A stretch of DNA of 64,000 nt from Bacillus sp. SLBN-46 (GTDB lineage: Bacteria; Bacillota; Bacilli; Bacillales; Cytobacillaceae), in NCBI RefSeq assembly GCF_031453555.1, contig NZ_JAVIZM010000001.1, positions 2,301,001-2,365,000 of the forward strand, given 5' to 3'. A program made the translations under genes and the position numbers. Under the pieces are notes generated by a model. That model made no database searches. It was not told the DNA's origin and worked only from the letters and a program-made list of their open reading frames with translations. Position 1 is the first letter of the stretch, and each line of letters begins with the position of its first letter. Below, piece after piece: positions 54,033 to 63,759 of the stretch.

Positions 54033-54046
54033 TGAAAACGTTCAAA
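54033..54046. promoter_or_regulatory. CRE-like site
   Basis: TGAAAACGTTCAAA fits the catabolite response consensus TGWAANCGNTNWCA with one mismatch; upstream of fruR. Confidence 0.55.
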
Positions 54047-54082
54047 AACATCCAAAATTTTAATATTTTTGAAAGAAAATGA

Positions 54083-54111
54083 TTGATTTATGGAATCGTT
54101 TTCAGTATGAT
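54083..54111 (+). promoter_or_regulatory. fru operon promoter with an internal CRE
   Basis: TTGATT (54083-54088) and TATGAT (54106-54111) spaced 17 bases. TGGAATCGTTTTCA (54091-54104) between them matches the CRE consensus with one mismatch, well placed for CcpA repression. Confidence 0.75.
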
Positions 54112-54143
54112 AATAACAAATATACAAGTTGAAGGTGATTTAA

Positions 54144-54896
54144 GTGTTAACACCAGAACGGCATCGAATTATTCTTCAATTATTAAAAGAAAAAAGCATT
54201 GTTAAAATTCAAGAGGTAATGGACCTGACAAAGTCCTCCGAATCAACAATCCGAAGAGATTTTTCTCTGCTAGAAGAACAACGGTTCCTAAAGAGAATCC
54301 ATGGAGGAGCGTCAAGATTACAAGGCAAGCTTCAAGAGCCAAGCATGATTGAGAAATCTTCCAAAAACCTTCAAGAAAAACGACAGATTGCAAAATATGC
54401 AGCTGGGTTAGTCGAAGAAGGGGACACTATTTATTTGGATGCAGGAACAACAGTAATGGAAATGATTGAATTTTTACCTAATAAAAATATTGTCGTTGTA
54501 ACAAACGGACTAATGCACTTATCACCGTTACTTAATAAAGGGATCTCTACTTACTTGATTGGTGGACTAATAAAGCCGAATACCAATGCTTTCATTGGAA
54601 GAGGTGCTTTAGCGAGTCTCGATCTCTATCGTTTTGATAAATGCTTTATGGGGATAAATGGTATTCACCCACAGCTTGGCTTTACCACTCCTGACCAAGA
54701 AGAGGCAATGGTTAAGCAAAAGGCAATATCACTTTCAAGAGAGGCCTATATATTAGCAGATAATACAAAGTTCGCTGAAATATCGTTTGCAAAAATTGCT
54801 GATATACATGAAGCAGCCATTATTACCAATGATTTAGAAGATGAAACTCAGGAGCAATATCGAAATAAAACATCAATAAAGGTAGTGACAGCATGA
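54144..54896 (+). CDS. fruR: DeoR-family repressor of the fructose operon
   Basis: 250 residues: N-terminal DeoR helix-turn-helix (RHRIILQLLKEKSIVKIQEV, SESTIRRDF) and a sugar-phosphate binding DeoR-C domain (DTIYLDAGTTVMEM, VTNGL). Autoregulates the fru operon in response to fructose 1-phosphate. GTG 54144 follows GAAGGTGATTTA. Its stop overlaps the fruK start. Confidence 0.92.
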   Translation: MLTPERHRIILQLLKEKSIVKIQEVMDLTKSSESTIRRDFSLLEEQRFLKRIHGGASRLQGKLQEPSMIEKSSKNLQEKRQIAKYAAGLVEEGDTIYLDAGTTVMEMIEFLPNKNIVVVTNGLMHLSPLLNKGISTYLIGGLIKPNTNAFIGRGALASLDLYRFDKCFMGINGIHPQLGFTTPDQEEAMVKQKAISLSREAYILADNTKFAEISFAKIADIHEAAIITNDLEDETQEQYRNKTSIKVVTA

Positions 54897-55807
54897 TTTA
54901 CACATTAACTTTAAATCCATCAGTTGACTATATTGTTCAACTTGAAAGTTTTCAACTAGGTGAATTGAACCGTACAGTAAGTGAAGCTAAGTTTCCAGGT
55001 GGGAAAGGGATAAATGTTTCTAGGGTTTTAAAACAATTTGGTACTAAAAGTAAAGCACTTGGTTTTATTGGTGGATTTACTGGTACCTACATTGACCAAT
55101 TTCTTCGAAGAGAAGAAATAGAAACGGATTTTGTTGAGGTGTCAGAAGATACTCGAATTAATATGAAGCTAAAAACAGGAAAAGAATCAGAAATTAATGC
55201 AAAAGGACCAAACATATCAAAAGATGCTTTCGAACTTTTAAAATCCCAGATTGAAAAGTTGGATTCGAAAGATTTGTTGGTATTGGCTGGAAGCATCCCT
55301 GCCTCCTTACCAAAAACCACATATGAAGAAATAGTTAAAATCTGTAAAGAAAATGGGGCTCAATTTGTTGTTGATGCGGAAGGAGATCTTTTGAAAAAAG
55401 TCCTATCCTATCGACCATTCTTAATTAAACCTAATCACCACGAGTTAGGTGAACTGTTTAATACAGTGATTTCCAGCGTGGAGGAAGTCGTGCCCTATGG
55501 ACAAAAACTGGTAGATTTGGGTGCAAAGAATGTAATTGTTTCTCTTGCAGGAGATGGAGCAGTTTTAATCAATAAGGATACTGTTTTATTTGCAGAGGTA
55601 CCAAAAGGGATTGTGAAGAACTCAGTTGGTGCCGGGGATTCCATGGTGGCAGGATTTTTAGCTGCCTATCAATCTACTTCAAATATTGAAGAGGCATTTC
55701 GCTATAGTGTTGCTTCAGGAAGTGCAACCGCATTTTCATTAGGACTTTGTACAAAAGAAATAGTTGAAGAGCTGCTTCCACAAGTTTGTATAAGAGAGAT
55801 AAAGTAG
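54893..55807 (+). CDS. fruK: 1-Phosphofructokinase
   Basis: 304 residues, PfkB-family: GGKGINVSRVL near residue 37 and the catalytic NSVGAGDSMVAGF. Converts fructose 1-phosphate to fructose 1,6-bisphosphate. ATG overlaps the fruR stop (ATGA). Confidence 0.95.
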   Translation: MIYTLTLNPSVDYIVQLESFQLGELNRTVSEAKFPGGKGINVSRVLKQFGTKSKALGFIGGFTGTYIDQFLRREEIETDFVEVSEDTRINMKLKTGKESEINAKGPNISKDAFELLKSQIEKLDSKDLLVLAGSIPASLPKTTYEEIVKICKENGAQFVVDAEGDLLKKVLSYRPFLIKPNHHELGELFNTVISSVEEVVPYGQKLVDLGAKNVIVSLAGDGAVLINKDTVLFAEVPKGIVKNSVGAGDSMVAGFLAAYQSTSNIEEAFRYSVASGSATAFSLGLCTKEIVEELLPQVCIREIK

Positions 55808-55823
55808 GGGGAGGGTAAATATG

Positions 55824-57695
55824 ATGAAAATTACAGAATTATTATCAAAAAATACGATTCTATTAAATATTGAAGGGAATCAAAAAGAAGAAACGATTAA
55901 CCAGCTTGTTGATGTTTTATTAAAAGCAGATAAAATATCAGACGCTTCAGAATTTAAAGCAGCTATTCTAAAACGCGAAGAACAAAGCACCACCGGAATT
56001 GGTGATGGAATTGCCATTCCGCATGCCAAAACTAAAGTTGTGAAGGAAGCCGCTATTGTATTTGGTAAATCGGCTTCTGGTGTTAATTATGAATCACTTG
56101 ATGGGAAGCCTGCACATTTATTCTTTATGATTGCTGCCCCTGAAGGTGCAAATAATACACATTTAGAAGCATTAGCAAAGCTTTCTGGATTATTAATGAA
56201 AGCTGAAGTGCGTTACGAACTTTTAAAGGCAACGACACCGGAAGAAATTATTGAAACAATTAATAGATATGATAAAGAGGATAAAGAAGAAAAGAAAGAA
56301 GCAAACACCCCTAATAATAAGAACTTCATTGTAGCTGTTACGGGGTGCCCAACAGGGATTGCCCATACGTATATGGCCGCAGATTCATTAAAAGCAAAAG
56401 CGGCTGAAATGGGTGTAGATATTAAAGTAGAGACCAATGGTTCAGGCGGAGCAAAAAATGTCCTTACTAGTGAGGACATTAAACAGGCTACTGCTGTCAT
56501 TATTGCTGCAGATATCAATGTAGAAATGGAACGTTTTAAAGGTAAGCACGTTATACAAGCAGCTGTTGCTGAGGGGATCCGTCGTCCACAGCAATTAATT
56601 GATCAGGCATTAAAACAAGATGCACCTATTTATCATGGAAATGGGAATAAAAGTAATCAAGAATCTGAGAAAAAAGGTTCACGTTCTGGATTTTACAAGC
56701 ACCTAATGAACGGTGTTTCTAATATGCTGCCATTTGTTGTGGGTGGTGGGATTCTAATTGCCATCTGCTTCATGTTTGGGTATAACTCATTTAAGCCGGA
56801 TGATCCATCATATAACCAGATTTCTGAGGCATTAATGACCATTGGTGGAGGGAATGCTTTCGGGCTAATAGTTCCAGTCCTTGCAGGATTTATTGCACTT
56901 AGCATAGCTGATCGTCCAGGCTTTGCTCCTGGTATGGTTGGCGGAATGATGGCAGCAAGTGGCGGAGCGGGTTTTCTAGGCGGCTTAGTAGCCGGTTTTC
57001 TAGCAGGCTATGTCGTACTTCTTCTTAAGAAAATATTTGCGGGGCTTCCGCGTTCATTGGAAGGCATAAAAAGTATTCTGCTTTACCCGCTATTTGGTAT
57101 TGCGATTACAGGGTTTATCATGCTATATGTCGTAAATAAACCAGTTGCATGGTTAAATGGAACGATTGCAGATTGGTTAACAGGTCTGGGAACAGGAAAT
57201 GCAGTTTTATTAGGAATTGTACTAGGTCTTATGATGTCCTTTGATATGGGAGGCCCAGTAAATAAAGCAGCATATGTTTTTGGAACTGGTTTATTGGCAA
57301 GTGGTGTTTATGGGCCAATGGCAGCAATAATGGCTGCTGGAATGGTACCACCACTAGCGATTGCCATTGCAACGACCTTATTTAAAAATAAATTTAATGA
57401 CCAAGATAGAGATGCTGGAAAAGCATGCTATGTTATGGGATTATCTTTCATTACAGAAGGAGCTATTCCATTTGCAGCGGCTGATCCGCTTCGTGTCATC
57501 CCCTCAGTAATGGCTGGTTCAGCCATTGCAGGTGCACTTTCAATGGCATTTGGAATAGGACTACGTGCACCACACGGCGGAATATTCGTTGTCCCATTGG
57601 TTGAAGGTGGAGCACTGCTTTATGCACTTGCTATTTTTATTGGCTCAATTGTAGCAGCATTATTAATCGGTTTCCTTAAGAAACCAATTAAATAA
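55824..57695 (+). CDS. fruA: Fructose PTS transporter EIIABC
   Basis: About 623 residues. IIA with phospho-His in IAIPHAKT, IIB with Cys in TGCPTGIAHTY, and a membrane IIC (residues about 305-620) with GGPVNKAAY. Takes up fructose and phosphorylates it to fructose 1-phosphate. ATG 55824 is 8 bases after GGGGAGGG; ATG 55821 is an alternative. Confidence 0.95.
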   Translation: MKITELLSKNTILLNIEGNQKEETINQLVDVLLKADKISDASEFKAAILKREEQSTTGIGDGIAIPHAKTKVVKEAAIVFGKSASGVNYESLDGKPAHLFFMIAAPEGANNTHLEALAKLSGLLMKAEVRYELLKATTPEEIIETINRYDKEDKEEKKEANTPNNKNFIVAVTGCPTGIAHTYMAADSLKAKAAEMGVDIKVETNGSGGAKNVLTSEDIKQATAVIIAADINVEMERFKGKHVIQAAVAEGIRRPQQLIDQALKQDAPIYHGNGNKSNQESEKKGSRSGFYKHLMNGVSNMLPFVVGGGILIAICFMFGYNSFKPDDPSYNQISEALMTIGGGNAFGLIVPVLAGFIALSIADRPGFAPGMVGGMMAASGGAGFLGGLVAGFLAGYVVLLLKKIFAGLPRSLEGIKSILLYPLFGIAITGFIMLYVVNKPVAWLNGTIADWLTGLGTGNAVLLGIVLGLMMSFDMGGPVNKAAYVFGTGLLASGVYGPMAAIMAAGMVPPLAIAIATTLFKNKFNDQDRDAGKACYVMGLSFITEGAIPFAAADPLRVIPSVMAGSAIAGALSMAFGIGLRAPHGGIFVVPLVEGGALLYALAIFIGSIVAALLIGFLKKPIK

Positions 57696-57699
57696 CTTT

Positions 57700-57738
57700 A
57701 AAAGAAGGCGGACTCTCATATTGAGTCCGCTTCTTTGT
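57700..57738 (+). terminator. Terminator after fruA
   Basis: AAAGAAGGCGGACTC and GAGTCCGCTTCTTT pair around TCATATT, with T-rich end. Confidence 0.85.
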
Positions 57739-57774
57739 TATAGTATAAGAAAGCATAAACTTCGACTTTGAGAA

Positions 57775-57896
57775 TTGTCCAGCTCCAACGCCTAGCCCCT
57801 CGGGTCAAATAACCTTCTGCAATAAAAGTCAAAGAGCGACTTTTCTTGCAGAAGAACATTTGCCTGTCGGGGCTGACCAAGGCGTTTCCGCTTTTC
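57775..57896. repeat. Dispersed hairpin repeat, copy 2
   Basis: Same element as 46931-47058. Outer ACGCC/GGCGT and inner CTTCTGCAA/TTGCAGAAG replace the GCGCC/GGCGC and CTTCGGCAA/TTGCCGAAG of copy 1; pairing is kept by double changes. It lies between the convergent fruA and MFS genes and abuts the MFS stop codon. Confidence 0.85.
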
Positions 57897-57899
57897 TTA

Positions 57900-59180
57900 T
57901 CAACTATGCGCTTCTGATTGGGGTTTAATGAACATTAGAGCAACAATTGCAGCCAAAATACTTAAGCTGCTTAATAATATAAATATCCAATGACTTGATT
58001 GCTTTAACAATAACGCAATAATTGGGGGACCAGCAGCGACTCCAATAAATCTCATCGAACTGTAAATAGAGGAAATCGTACCCCGTTCTTCTTTTTCAAT
58101 TCCTTCAGTAATTAGAGCATCGAGACAAGGGAGACTGATTCCAATTCCTATTCCACTTATTAAGAACATCGAGAGCATATACCATAGGTTTATTGAAAAC
58201 CATAGCGCTGCAATGGATAATGCTGCAGCTAAGATCCCGATAAAGGTCAGCCATTTCATTAAGACTTTATTCTTTTTAATTACCTTTCCACTAATAAACG
58301 ATGACAAACAAAGAGCCCCAAGGGGCAAGGCTAAAAAAAAGCCCTTTTTAATATCCTTAATGTCATACTCCTTTTCAAAGACCTCTGAGAGATAAAATAA
58401 GATCCCGAAAAGAACGAGCATAAGGATGCCTCCAATAAAAAAGATGGCATAAAGCCAACGGCCTTTCTCGGTAAAGGTTTTCTTAACATTGATAAAGAAT
58501 TGTTTGAAGGGTATCGGTTTCTCTGTAGTTTTAGGACATTTAACCAGTAAGAACATCATAATAACAGATATAGCACAAAATACTGGGATGGAGAAGAAAG
58601 GGAGAAACCAAATAAAACCAGCAAGAAACGCTCCTAAAATGGGACTAAGTACCTTGCCGAAGGTATTAGCGGTTTCAATTAGTCCTAAACAACTACTCAC
58701 ATCATCCTCGTTTTTAAACATATCTCCGACAAGAGGAAGGACAATTGGTGCTGCTCCGGCTGCTCCAGCCCCTTGAAGTGCACGGCCAAGTAAAATTAAC
58801 CAATAGGCAGAATCTAATTTCCAAGCAGCCCAACCGGAGATAATGCCGCCTATTCCCGCAATAATAAGGCTCGGTATGATAACTTTTTTTCTTCCAATAT
58901 GATCAGATAAATAACCTGCAACAGGAATTAAAAAAATAGCCACAATAGAATAAACCGTAATAATCATACTTGTTTGGAAGGACGAAATCGATAACTTTTT
59001 TTCCATTGAAGGTAATACAGGAATCAACATTGAATTTCCTAAGGTCATAACCAAAGGAATAGACGACAATGAGATGATTGCCCACTTTTGGTTTGATACC
59101 TCACTGGATCCCTTTTTTCCAGCTGCTGCTTTCTTCTTTTCAGCTGTTGGGTCTTGGCATAAATGTTCAATATGTTCCAT
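57900..59180 (-). CDS. MFS transporter
   Basis: 426 residues, twelve predicted helices, after a cytoplasmic N-terminal tail of about 30 residues. GYLSDHIGRKK loop motif in helices 2-3. Resembles bacillar drug:H+ exporters. AGGCGGGATA upstream. Substrate unknown. Confidence 0.85.
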   Translation of the reverse strand: MEHIEHLCQDPTAEKKKAAAGKKGSSEVSNQKWAIISLSSIPLVMTLGNSMLIPVLPSMEKKLSISSFQTSMIITVYSIVAIFLIPVAGYLSDHIGRKKVIIPSLIIAGIGGIISGWAAWKLDSAYWLILLGRALQGAGAAGAAPIVLPLVGDMFKNEDDVSSCLGLIETANTFGKVLSPILGAFLAGFIWFLPFFSIPVFCAISVIMMFLLVKCPKTTEKPIPFKQFFINVKKTFTEKGRWLYAIFFIGGILMLVLFGILFYLSEVFEKEYDIKDIKKGFFLALPLGALCLSSFISGKVIKKNKVLMKWLTFIGILAAALSIAALWFSINLWYMLSMFLISGIGIGISLPCLDALITEGIEKEERGTISSIYSSMRFIGVAAGPPIIALLLKQSSHWIFILLSSLSILAAIVALMFIKPQSEAHS

Positions 59181-59331
59181 TTATCATCTATCCCGCCTTA
59201 AATTATTTTCTACAGTTAATATTCTCATTTTTAAATTAAAAAAACTCGAAACTAAAATCCTTTTAATGGAAAGTTAATTAAGCGAAGATATTTTATATTT
59301 TGAAAATTTTTTTAATAATATCCTTGACATT

Positions 59332-59352
59332 AGATGGGGATGTATAATAACA
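59332..59352 (+). promoter_or_regulatory. Likely promoter of the trp leader
   Basis: TTGACA followed by TATAAT lies just before the first T-box, but the spacing (about 13-14 bases) is shorter than usual, so the exact -10 is uncertain. Confidence 0.45.
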
Positions 59353-59360
59353 TAATAAAC

Positions 59361-59640
59361 AACAAAATGAATGAAGGGCATTGACGAAGAGTAGTAACTT
59401 TTACGGATTCTTTAGAGAGCTGATGGTTGGTGCAAATCAGCGTAGACGTATAAGTGAATGGACTTCTGAGCCTCCAAACCGAACCCCTATATGGGTAGTA
59501 GGCTTTGGCGAAAATCTCGTCGTTACAAGAGACAGATATTCAGGCATCTGCTTCGATATCGGTAAAGTGAGCTAAATTTTTAGCTAATGAAGGTGGCACC
59601 ACGGGTCTCCCGTCCTTTTTGGATGGGGGGCCTTTTTGTA
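59361..59640 (+). ncRNA. Tryptophan T-box riboswitch, first of a tandem pair
   Basis: Stem I with AGAGAGCTGATGGTTGGTG and specifier TGG (Trp) in GAATGGAC (59459-59461). T-box AAGGTGGCACCACGGG at 59589-59604, with terminator GGTCTCCCGTCC/GGATGGGGGGCC then T. Senses uncharged tRNA-Trp. Confidence 0.9.
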
Positions 59641-59671
59641 TTCAAAAAATTAAATAATGTAAATCGTTGAA

Positions 59672-59950
59672 CAAGAGGAGTACACATGTTTTATTCTTTT
59701 CAGAGAGTCGGGGTAGGTGAGAGCCCGATAAGAATGGATTTGTGGAATGGACTTGTAAGAGACATCTTGAATAATAAAGTAGGGATGTACGGAGTTCCAC
59801 CGTTAAAAGGATAGGGTATCGAATTCATTTTCTGTACCTGAAAAGAGGAAGTGGATTAGTATTTCTACTTCAAAAGGAGGTGGCACCGCGATCAAAGAAT
59901 CGCCCTCTATATGCGTAATTCGTTACGCATATAGAGGGCGATTTTTTATT
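59672..59950 (+). ncRNA. Tryptophan T-box riboswitch, second of the pair
   Basis: Stem I motif CAGAGAGTCGGGGTAGGTGA, specifier TGG in GAATGGAC (59748-59750), T-box GGAGGTGGCACCGCG (59874-59890). Terminator: CGCCCTCTATATGCGTAA / TTACGCATATAGAGGGCG (59901-59940) perfect 18-bp stem then T. Directly precedes trpE. Confidence 0.92.
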
Positions 59951-59970
59951 TTTTTGGAAAGGGGTTCATT

Positions 59971-61359
59971 ATGAAAACAAAAACAAGTCTTATTATAAAT
60001 GAAATAAAGGGTGACACCCTTACACCAATCTCAATATTACAAAAAATAAGAGGTGACAAGAAATTCTTATTAGAAAGTTCCCTTAAATACAATGACACGG
60101 GGCGGTACTCGTTTATTGGTGTAGATCCAGCCTACGAACTTGTTTCCAGGGGTAAACATAATGAGATTATCAAACGGAATGGCGAAAAAGAGATATTAAG
60201 CGGAAACCCGCTAGAGGTGTTAAAAGAGCTAATCCCGGTACAGAACTCCGAGGAATTTCCCTTCCCATTTATTGGAGGAGCTATAGGTTTTGTAGGGTAT
60301 GACATCATCAGACAGTTCGAAATAATTGGTGAAGAATACCGGAACGGAATGGAAATGCCGGATGTTCATTTGATGTTTTATGAAGAGGTCATCGTCTTTG
60401 ATCATTTAGAAGAAAAGGTATTGATTTGCGGATTTCCACTTTCTTCTGACAGTGACAAAGAAGCGATAAAAAATAGGATGAAACAAAGAATTACAGAAAT
60501 AAAACAACCTACCTTTTATCACGAGGAGGAGCCCTATCATTTATCGGAATATGTTTCAGAAACTTCAAAAGAGGATTTTATTAACAATATCAAGGTTGCA
60601 AAGGAACATATTCTTGACGGTGATATCTTCCAGATCGTACTTTCAAGACGTATGAAGTCTACCTTTAGCGGAAATCCATTGTCTCTTTACCGCAAACATC
60701 GTTCCCATAATCCAACACCATATATGTTCTATATCGAATTTGACGGATATACGGTTATTGGGTCATCACCCGAAAGCTTAATTAAAACAAATGGCAGGAT
60801 AGTAATCTCCAATCCAATTGCAGGAACAAAAAAACGGGGAGAAGATCCTGAAGAAGATCAATTGATTGCTATGGAATTGCAGCAGGATGAAAAAGAGCTT
60901 GCTGAACATAAGATGCTTGTGGATCTTGGGAGAAATGATCTAGGGAAAGTTTGTGAATTTGGGACCGTCCATGTTAACAAGTATATGGCAGTTGAAAAAT
61001 ATCGTCATGTGATGCATCTAGTGTCAGAAGTGAGCGGTAGCCTTCTTCAAGATAAATCAGCCATTGATGCACTTGCTGCATGCCTTCCTGCTGGTACTGT
61101 TTCAGGTGCTCCTAAGGTTAGGGCGATGGAAATAATAAACAAATTGGAAAAATCAAAACGAGGCTTGTACTCTGGAGCAGTTGGTTATTTATCTGCAAAT
61201 GGAAACATGGATTTTGCACTAGCTATCCGAACATTGATCTTAAAAGATGGTAATGCCTATATCCAAGCAGGTGCGGGGATTGTTTTTGATTCAGATCCAG
61301 AGTCTGAGTACCAAGAGACATTAAATAAATTAAATTCCTTCCTGGAGGGTGAAAAATGA
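59971..61359 (+). CDS. trpE: Anthranilate synthase component I
   Basis: 462 residues. Chorismate-binding fold: the N-terminal LLESSLK-type tryptophan feedback region and C-terminal GTKKRG, EHKMLVDLGRND and GSPES-like signatures. Makes anthranilate from chorismate with TrpG. GAAAGGGGTTC precedes ATG. Ends overlapping trpG by four bases. Confidence 0.95.
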   Translation: MKTKTSLIINEIKGDTLTPISILQKIRGDKKFLLESSLKYNDTGRYSFIGVDPAYELVSRGKHNEIIKRNGEKEILSGNPLEVLKELIPVQNSEEFPFPFIGGAIGFVGYDIIRQFEIIGEEYRNGMEMPDVHLMFYEEVIVFDHLEEKVLICGFPLSSDSDKEAIKNRMKQRITEIKQPTFYHEEEPYHLSEYVSETSKEDFINNIKVAKEHILDGDIFQIVLSRRMKSTFSGNPLSLYRKHRSHNPTPYMFYIEFDGYTVIGSSPESLIKTNGRIVISNPIAGTKKRGEDPEEDQLIAMELQQDEKELAEHKMLVDLGRNDLGKVCEFGTVHVNKYMAVEKYRHVMHLVSEVSGSLLQDKSAIDALAACLPAGTVSGAPKVRAMEIINKLEKSKRGLYSGAVGYLSANGNMDFALAIRTLILKDGNAYIQAGAGIVFDSDPESEYQETLNKLNSFLEGEK

Positions 61360-61967
61360 TCTTATTGATTGATAACTTCGATTCATTCACTTTTAACCTT
61401 TATCAGTATTTAGGTGAACTAGGGGAAGAATTGGTTGTTTATAGAAATAATCAGCTAACTACAGCACAAATTGTAGATTTAAACCCTAAAGCAATTATAC
61501 TTTCTCCTGGTCCTGGAAAGCCGGAGGATGCAGGAATATGTATGGATGTGGTCCGAGAATTTTTTAATAAGATTCCAATTCTCGGAATCTGTCTCGGACA
61601 CCAAGCCATTGGCGCAGCATTCGGAAGTGTAATTCAGAGGGCAGAAATAATAAAACATGGGAAAACATCACTGGTTACACATAATGACTGTGAACTATTT
61701 TCCGATCTTCCCGACCACTTCGAAGTCATGCGTTACCATTCCTTAATCGTGGAGGAGGTCAGTCTTCCTGAACAGCTTGAATGTATCGCGCATTCCAACG
61801 ATGACCAGGTAGTAATGGCTATAAAACATAAACAATATCCTGTTTACGGACTGCAATTTCATCCAGAGTCAATTGGAACACCAACAGGAAAACAAATATT
61901 AAATAACTTCTTACTTGAAGTAGAAAGGATGAGCGGAAATGAAAAAGTACTTACTCCAGTTAGCTGA
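61356..61967 (+). CDS. trpG: Anthranilate synthase component II (glutamine amidotransferase)
   Basis: 203 residues. Class-I amidotransferase: catalytic Cys in GICLGHQ, His/Glu in QFHPES. The gene is in the trp operon, whereas B. subtilis uses pabA outside it. The start overlaps trpE (ATGA). Confidence 0.93.
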   Translation: MILLIDNFDSFTFNLYQYLGELGEELVVYRNNQLTTAQIVDLNPKAIILSPGPGKPEDAGICMDVVREFFNKIPILGICLGHQAIGAAFGSVIQRAEIIKHGKTSLVTHNDCELFSDLPDHFEVMRYHSLIVEEVSLPEQLECIAHSNDDQVVMAIKHKQYPVYGLQFHPESIGTPTGKQILNNFLLEVERMSGNEKVLTPVS

Positions 61968-62967
61968 AAGGGAGTCATTCTCTGAAACCCAAATGCAAGA
62001 AGCCGTTGATTTTATTTTAGGAGAAGAAGTTTCTGAATCAGAAATTGCAGCCTTTTTAATGGGCTTGAAATCTAAAGGAGAAACAGTGGAAGAAATAACA
62101 GGTATTGTAAAAGCGATGAAAGCAAACACAGTGACATTTAAGAAGAAATTCTCAGGTGTTTTAGATAATTGTGGTACAGGTGGAGATGGTTCCTCGAGCT
62201 TCAATATCAGTACTACCTCTGCTTTTGTTATTGCTAGTGCTGGCATTCCGGTTGCTAAACATGGGAATAGAAGTGTTTCCAGCAAGACAGGAAGTGCGGA
62301 TGTACTTGAGTACTTAGGGATTAATTTAAATTTATCACCAGAAAGAACCGAAGATATTCTTCATGAAATTGGAGTATCCTTTTTGTTTGCTCCGAATGTC
62401 CATCCCAAATTGAAAAAAGTTATGACAGTTAGAAAACAATTGAAAATCCCAACTGTTTTCAATTTTATTGGACCACTGACTAATCCAATGGAATTAGATT
62501 ACCAATTGCTCGGTGTGTACAGAAGAGATTTACTTCCGGTATTTGCAGAAGTCTTGAATAAACTAGGTCGCAAACGTGCAACGGTAATAAATGGAGCTGG
62601 ATTTATGGACGAAGCTTCACTTCAAGGGGAGAACTACATCACGGTCCTAGAGGACGGCATCATTACCAATCGGTCATTTTCCCCTGAAGAGGTTAATCTT
62701 CCTCGATATGATAACAGCTGTATAAAGGGTGGAGATTCGAAGGAGAATGCTGAACTATTAATCAACGTTTTAAAAGGTGAGAAAGGTGCCCACCGTGATA
62801 CTGTACTTCTTAATTCAGGAATTGGAATCTATACAGCTGGTAAAGCAACAACCATTCATAATGGAATTGAAATAGCTAGAGAAATGATTGATTCCGGCGC
62901 TGCGTTTGAAAAGCTAAAAAAGCTGATTGAAAGAACTCAAGCAGTAGGACAGAAGGAGGCGATATAA
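61939..62967 (+). CDS. trpD: Anthranilate phosphoribosyltransferase
   Basis: 342 residues. DNCGTGGDGSSSFNIST and KHGNRSVSSKTGSADVL are the phosphoribosyl and anthranilate sites. Overlaps the end of trpG by 29 bases. Confidence 0.95.
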   Translation: MKKYLLQLAERESFSETQMQEAVDFILGEEVSESEIAAFLMGLKSKGETVEEITGIVKAMKANTVTFKKKFSGVLDNCGTGGDGSSSFNISTTSAFVIASAGIPVAKHGNRSVSSKTGSADVLEYLGINLNLSPERTEDILHEIGVSFLFAPNVHPKLKKVMTVRKQLKIPTVFNFIGPLTNPMELDYQLLGVYRRDLLPVFAEVLNKLGRKRATVINGAGFMDEASLQGENYITVLEDGIITNRSFSPEEVNLPRYDNSCIKGGDSKENAELLINVLKGEKGAHRDTVLLNSGIGIYTAGKATTIHNGIEIAREMIDSGAAFEKLKKLIERTQAVGQKEAI

Positions 62968-63759
62968 GTGGGGACCATCTTAGATAAAATTATTGAACAG
63001 AAAAAGAGAGAGGTTCTCCTTCTCCGTGAAGGAAATCGTCCTTTACACACTAAAATACATCCCCATAGGTCTCTTATTAAAAAATTGCAAACAGCACATG
63101 AAATTTCAATAATTGCAGAATTCAAACGTGCATCACCTTCTAAAGGGGTGATTAATAATACTACTCTCCCTGCTGAACAGGCAAGATTATATGAAGAGTA
63201 TGGGGCGTCTGCCATTTCTGTTTTAACAGATCATACGTTTTTTAAAGGGTCATTCACTGATTTATCGACGGTACGCGATACAGTGAATCTGCCGATTTTA
63301 TGTAAAGACTTTATTATTGATCCTATACAAATTGAATTTGCTGCAGCCAATGGAGCTGATATTATCTTGTTAATTGTTGCTGCATTAGATGAAAAAAGGC
63401 TAGTTGAGCTTTATGAATATGCTAAAGGATTAGGATTAGAGGTATTGGTAGAGGTTCATAATCAAGTTGAGCTAGAAAAAGCACTTAAAACGGGTGCAAA
63501 GCTAATTGGAATAAATAATCGAGATTTAAAGACTTTTCAAGTCTCCCTAGAGGTGACCGAAAAGATGGCATCTGCTGTTAAAAGCTCTGGAGCCTTTCTC
63601 ATAAGTGAAAGTGGAATCTTCCATCAAGAGGATGTTGAGAGAGTTAGAGATTCAGGAGCAAACGGCATCTTAGTGGGTGAGGCGTTAATGAAAAGTCCGG
63701 ATGTGAAACAATCATTTTTAAGCTTCCGTTTGCCCTTATCAAAAGAGGTAGGAAGATGA
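62968..63759 (+). CDS. trpC: Indole-3-glycerol phosphate synthase
   Basis: 263 residues, TIM-barrel with [19 protein letters not shown] and [13 protein letters not shown] 62968 follows AAGGAGGCGATATAA and abuts the trpD stop. Confidence 0.95.
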   Translation: MGTILDKIIEQKKREVLLLREGNRPLHTKIHPHRSLIKKLQTAHEISIIAEFKRASPSKGVINNTTLPAEQARLYEEYGASAISVLTDHTFFKGSFTDLSTVRDTVNLPILCKDFIIDPIQIEFAAANGADIILLIVAALDEKRLVELYEYAKGLGLEVLVEVHNQVELEKALKTGAKLIGINNRDLKTFQVSLEVTEKMASAVKSSGAFLISESGIFHQEDVERVRDSGANGILVGEALMKSPDVKQSFLSFRLPLSKEVGR

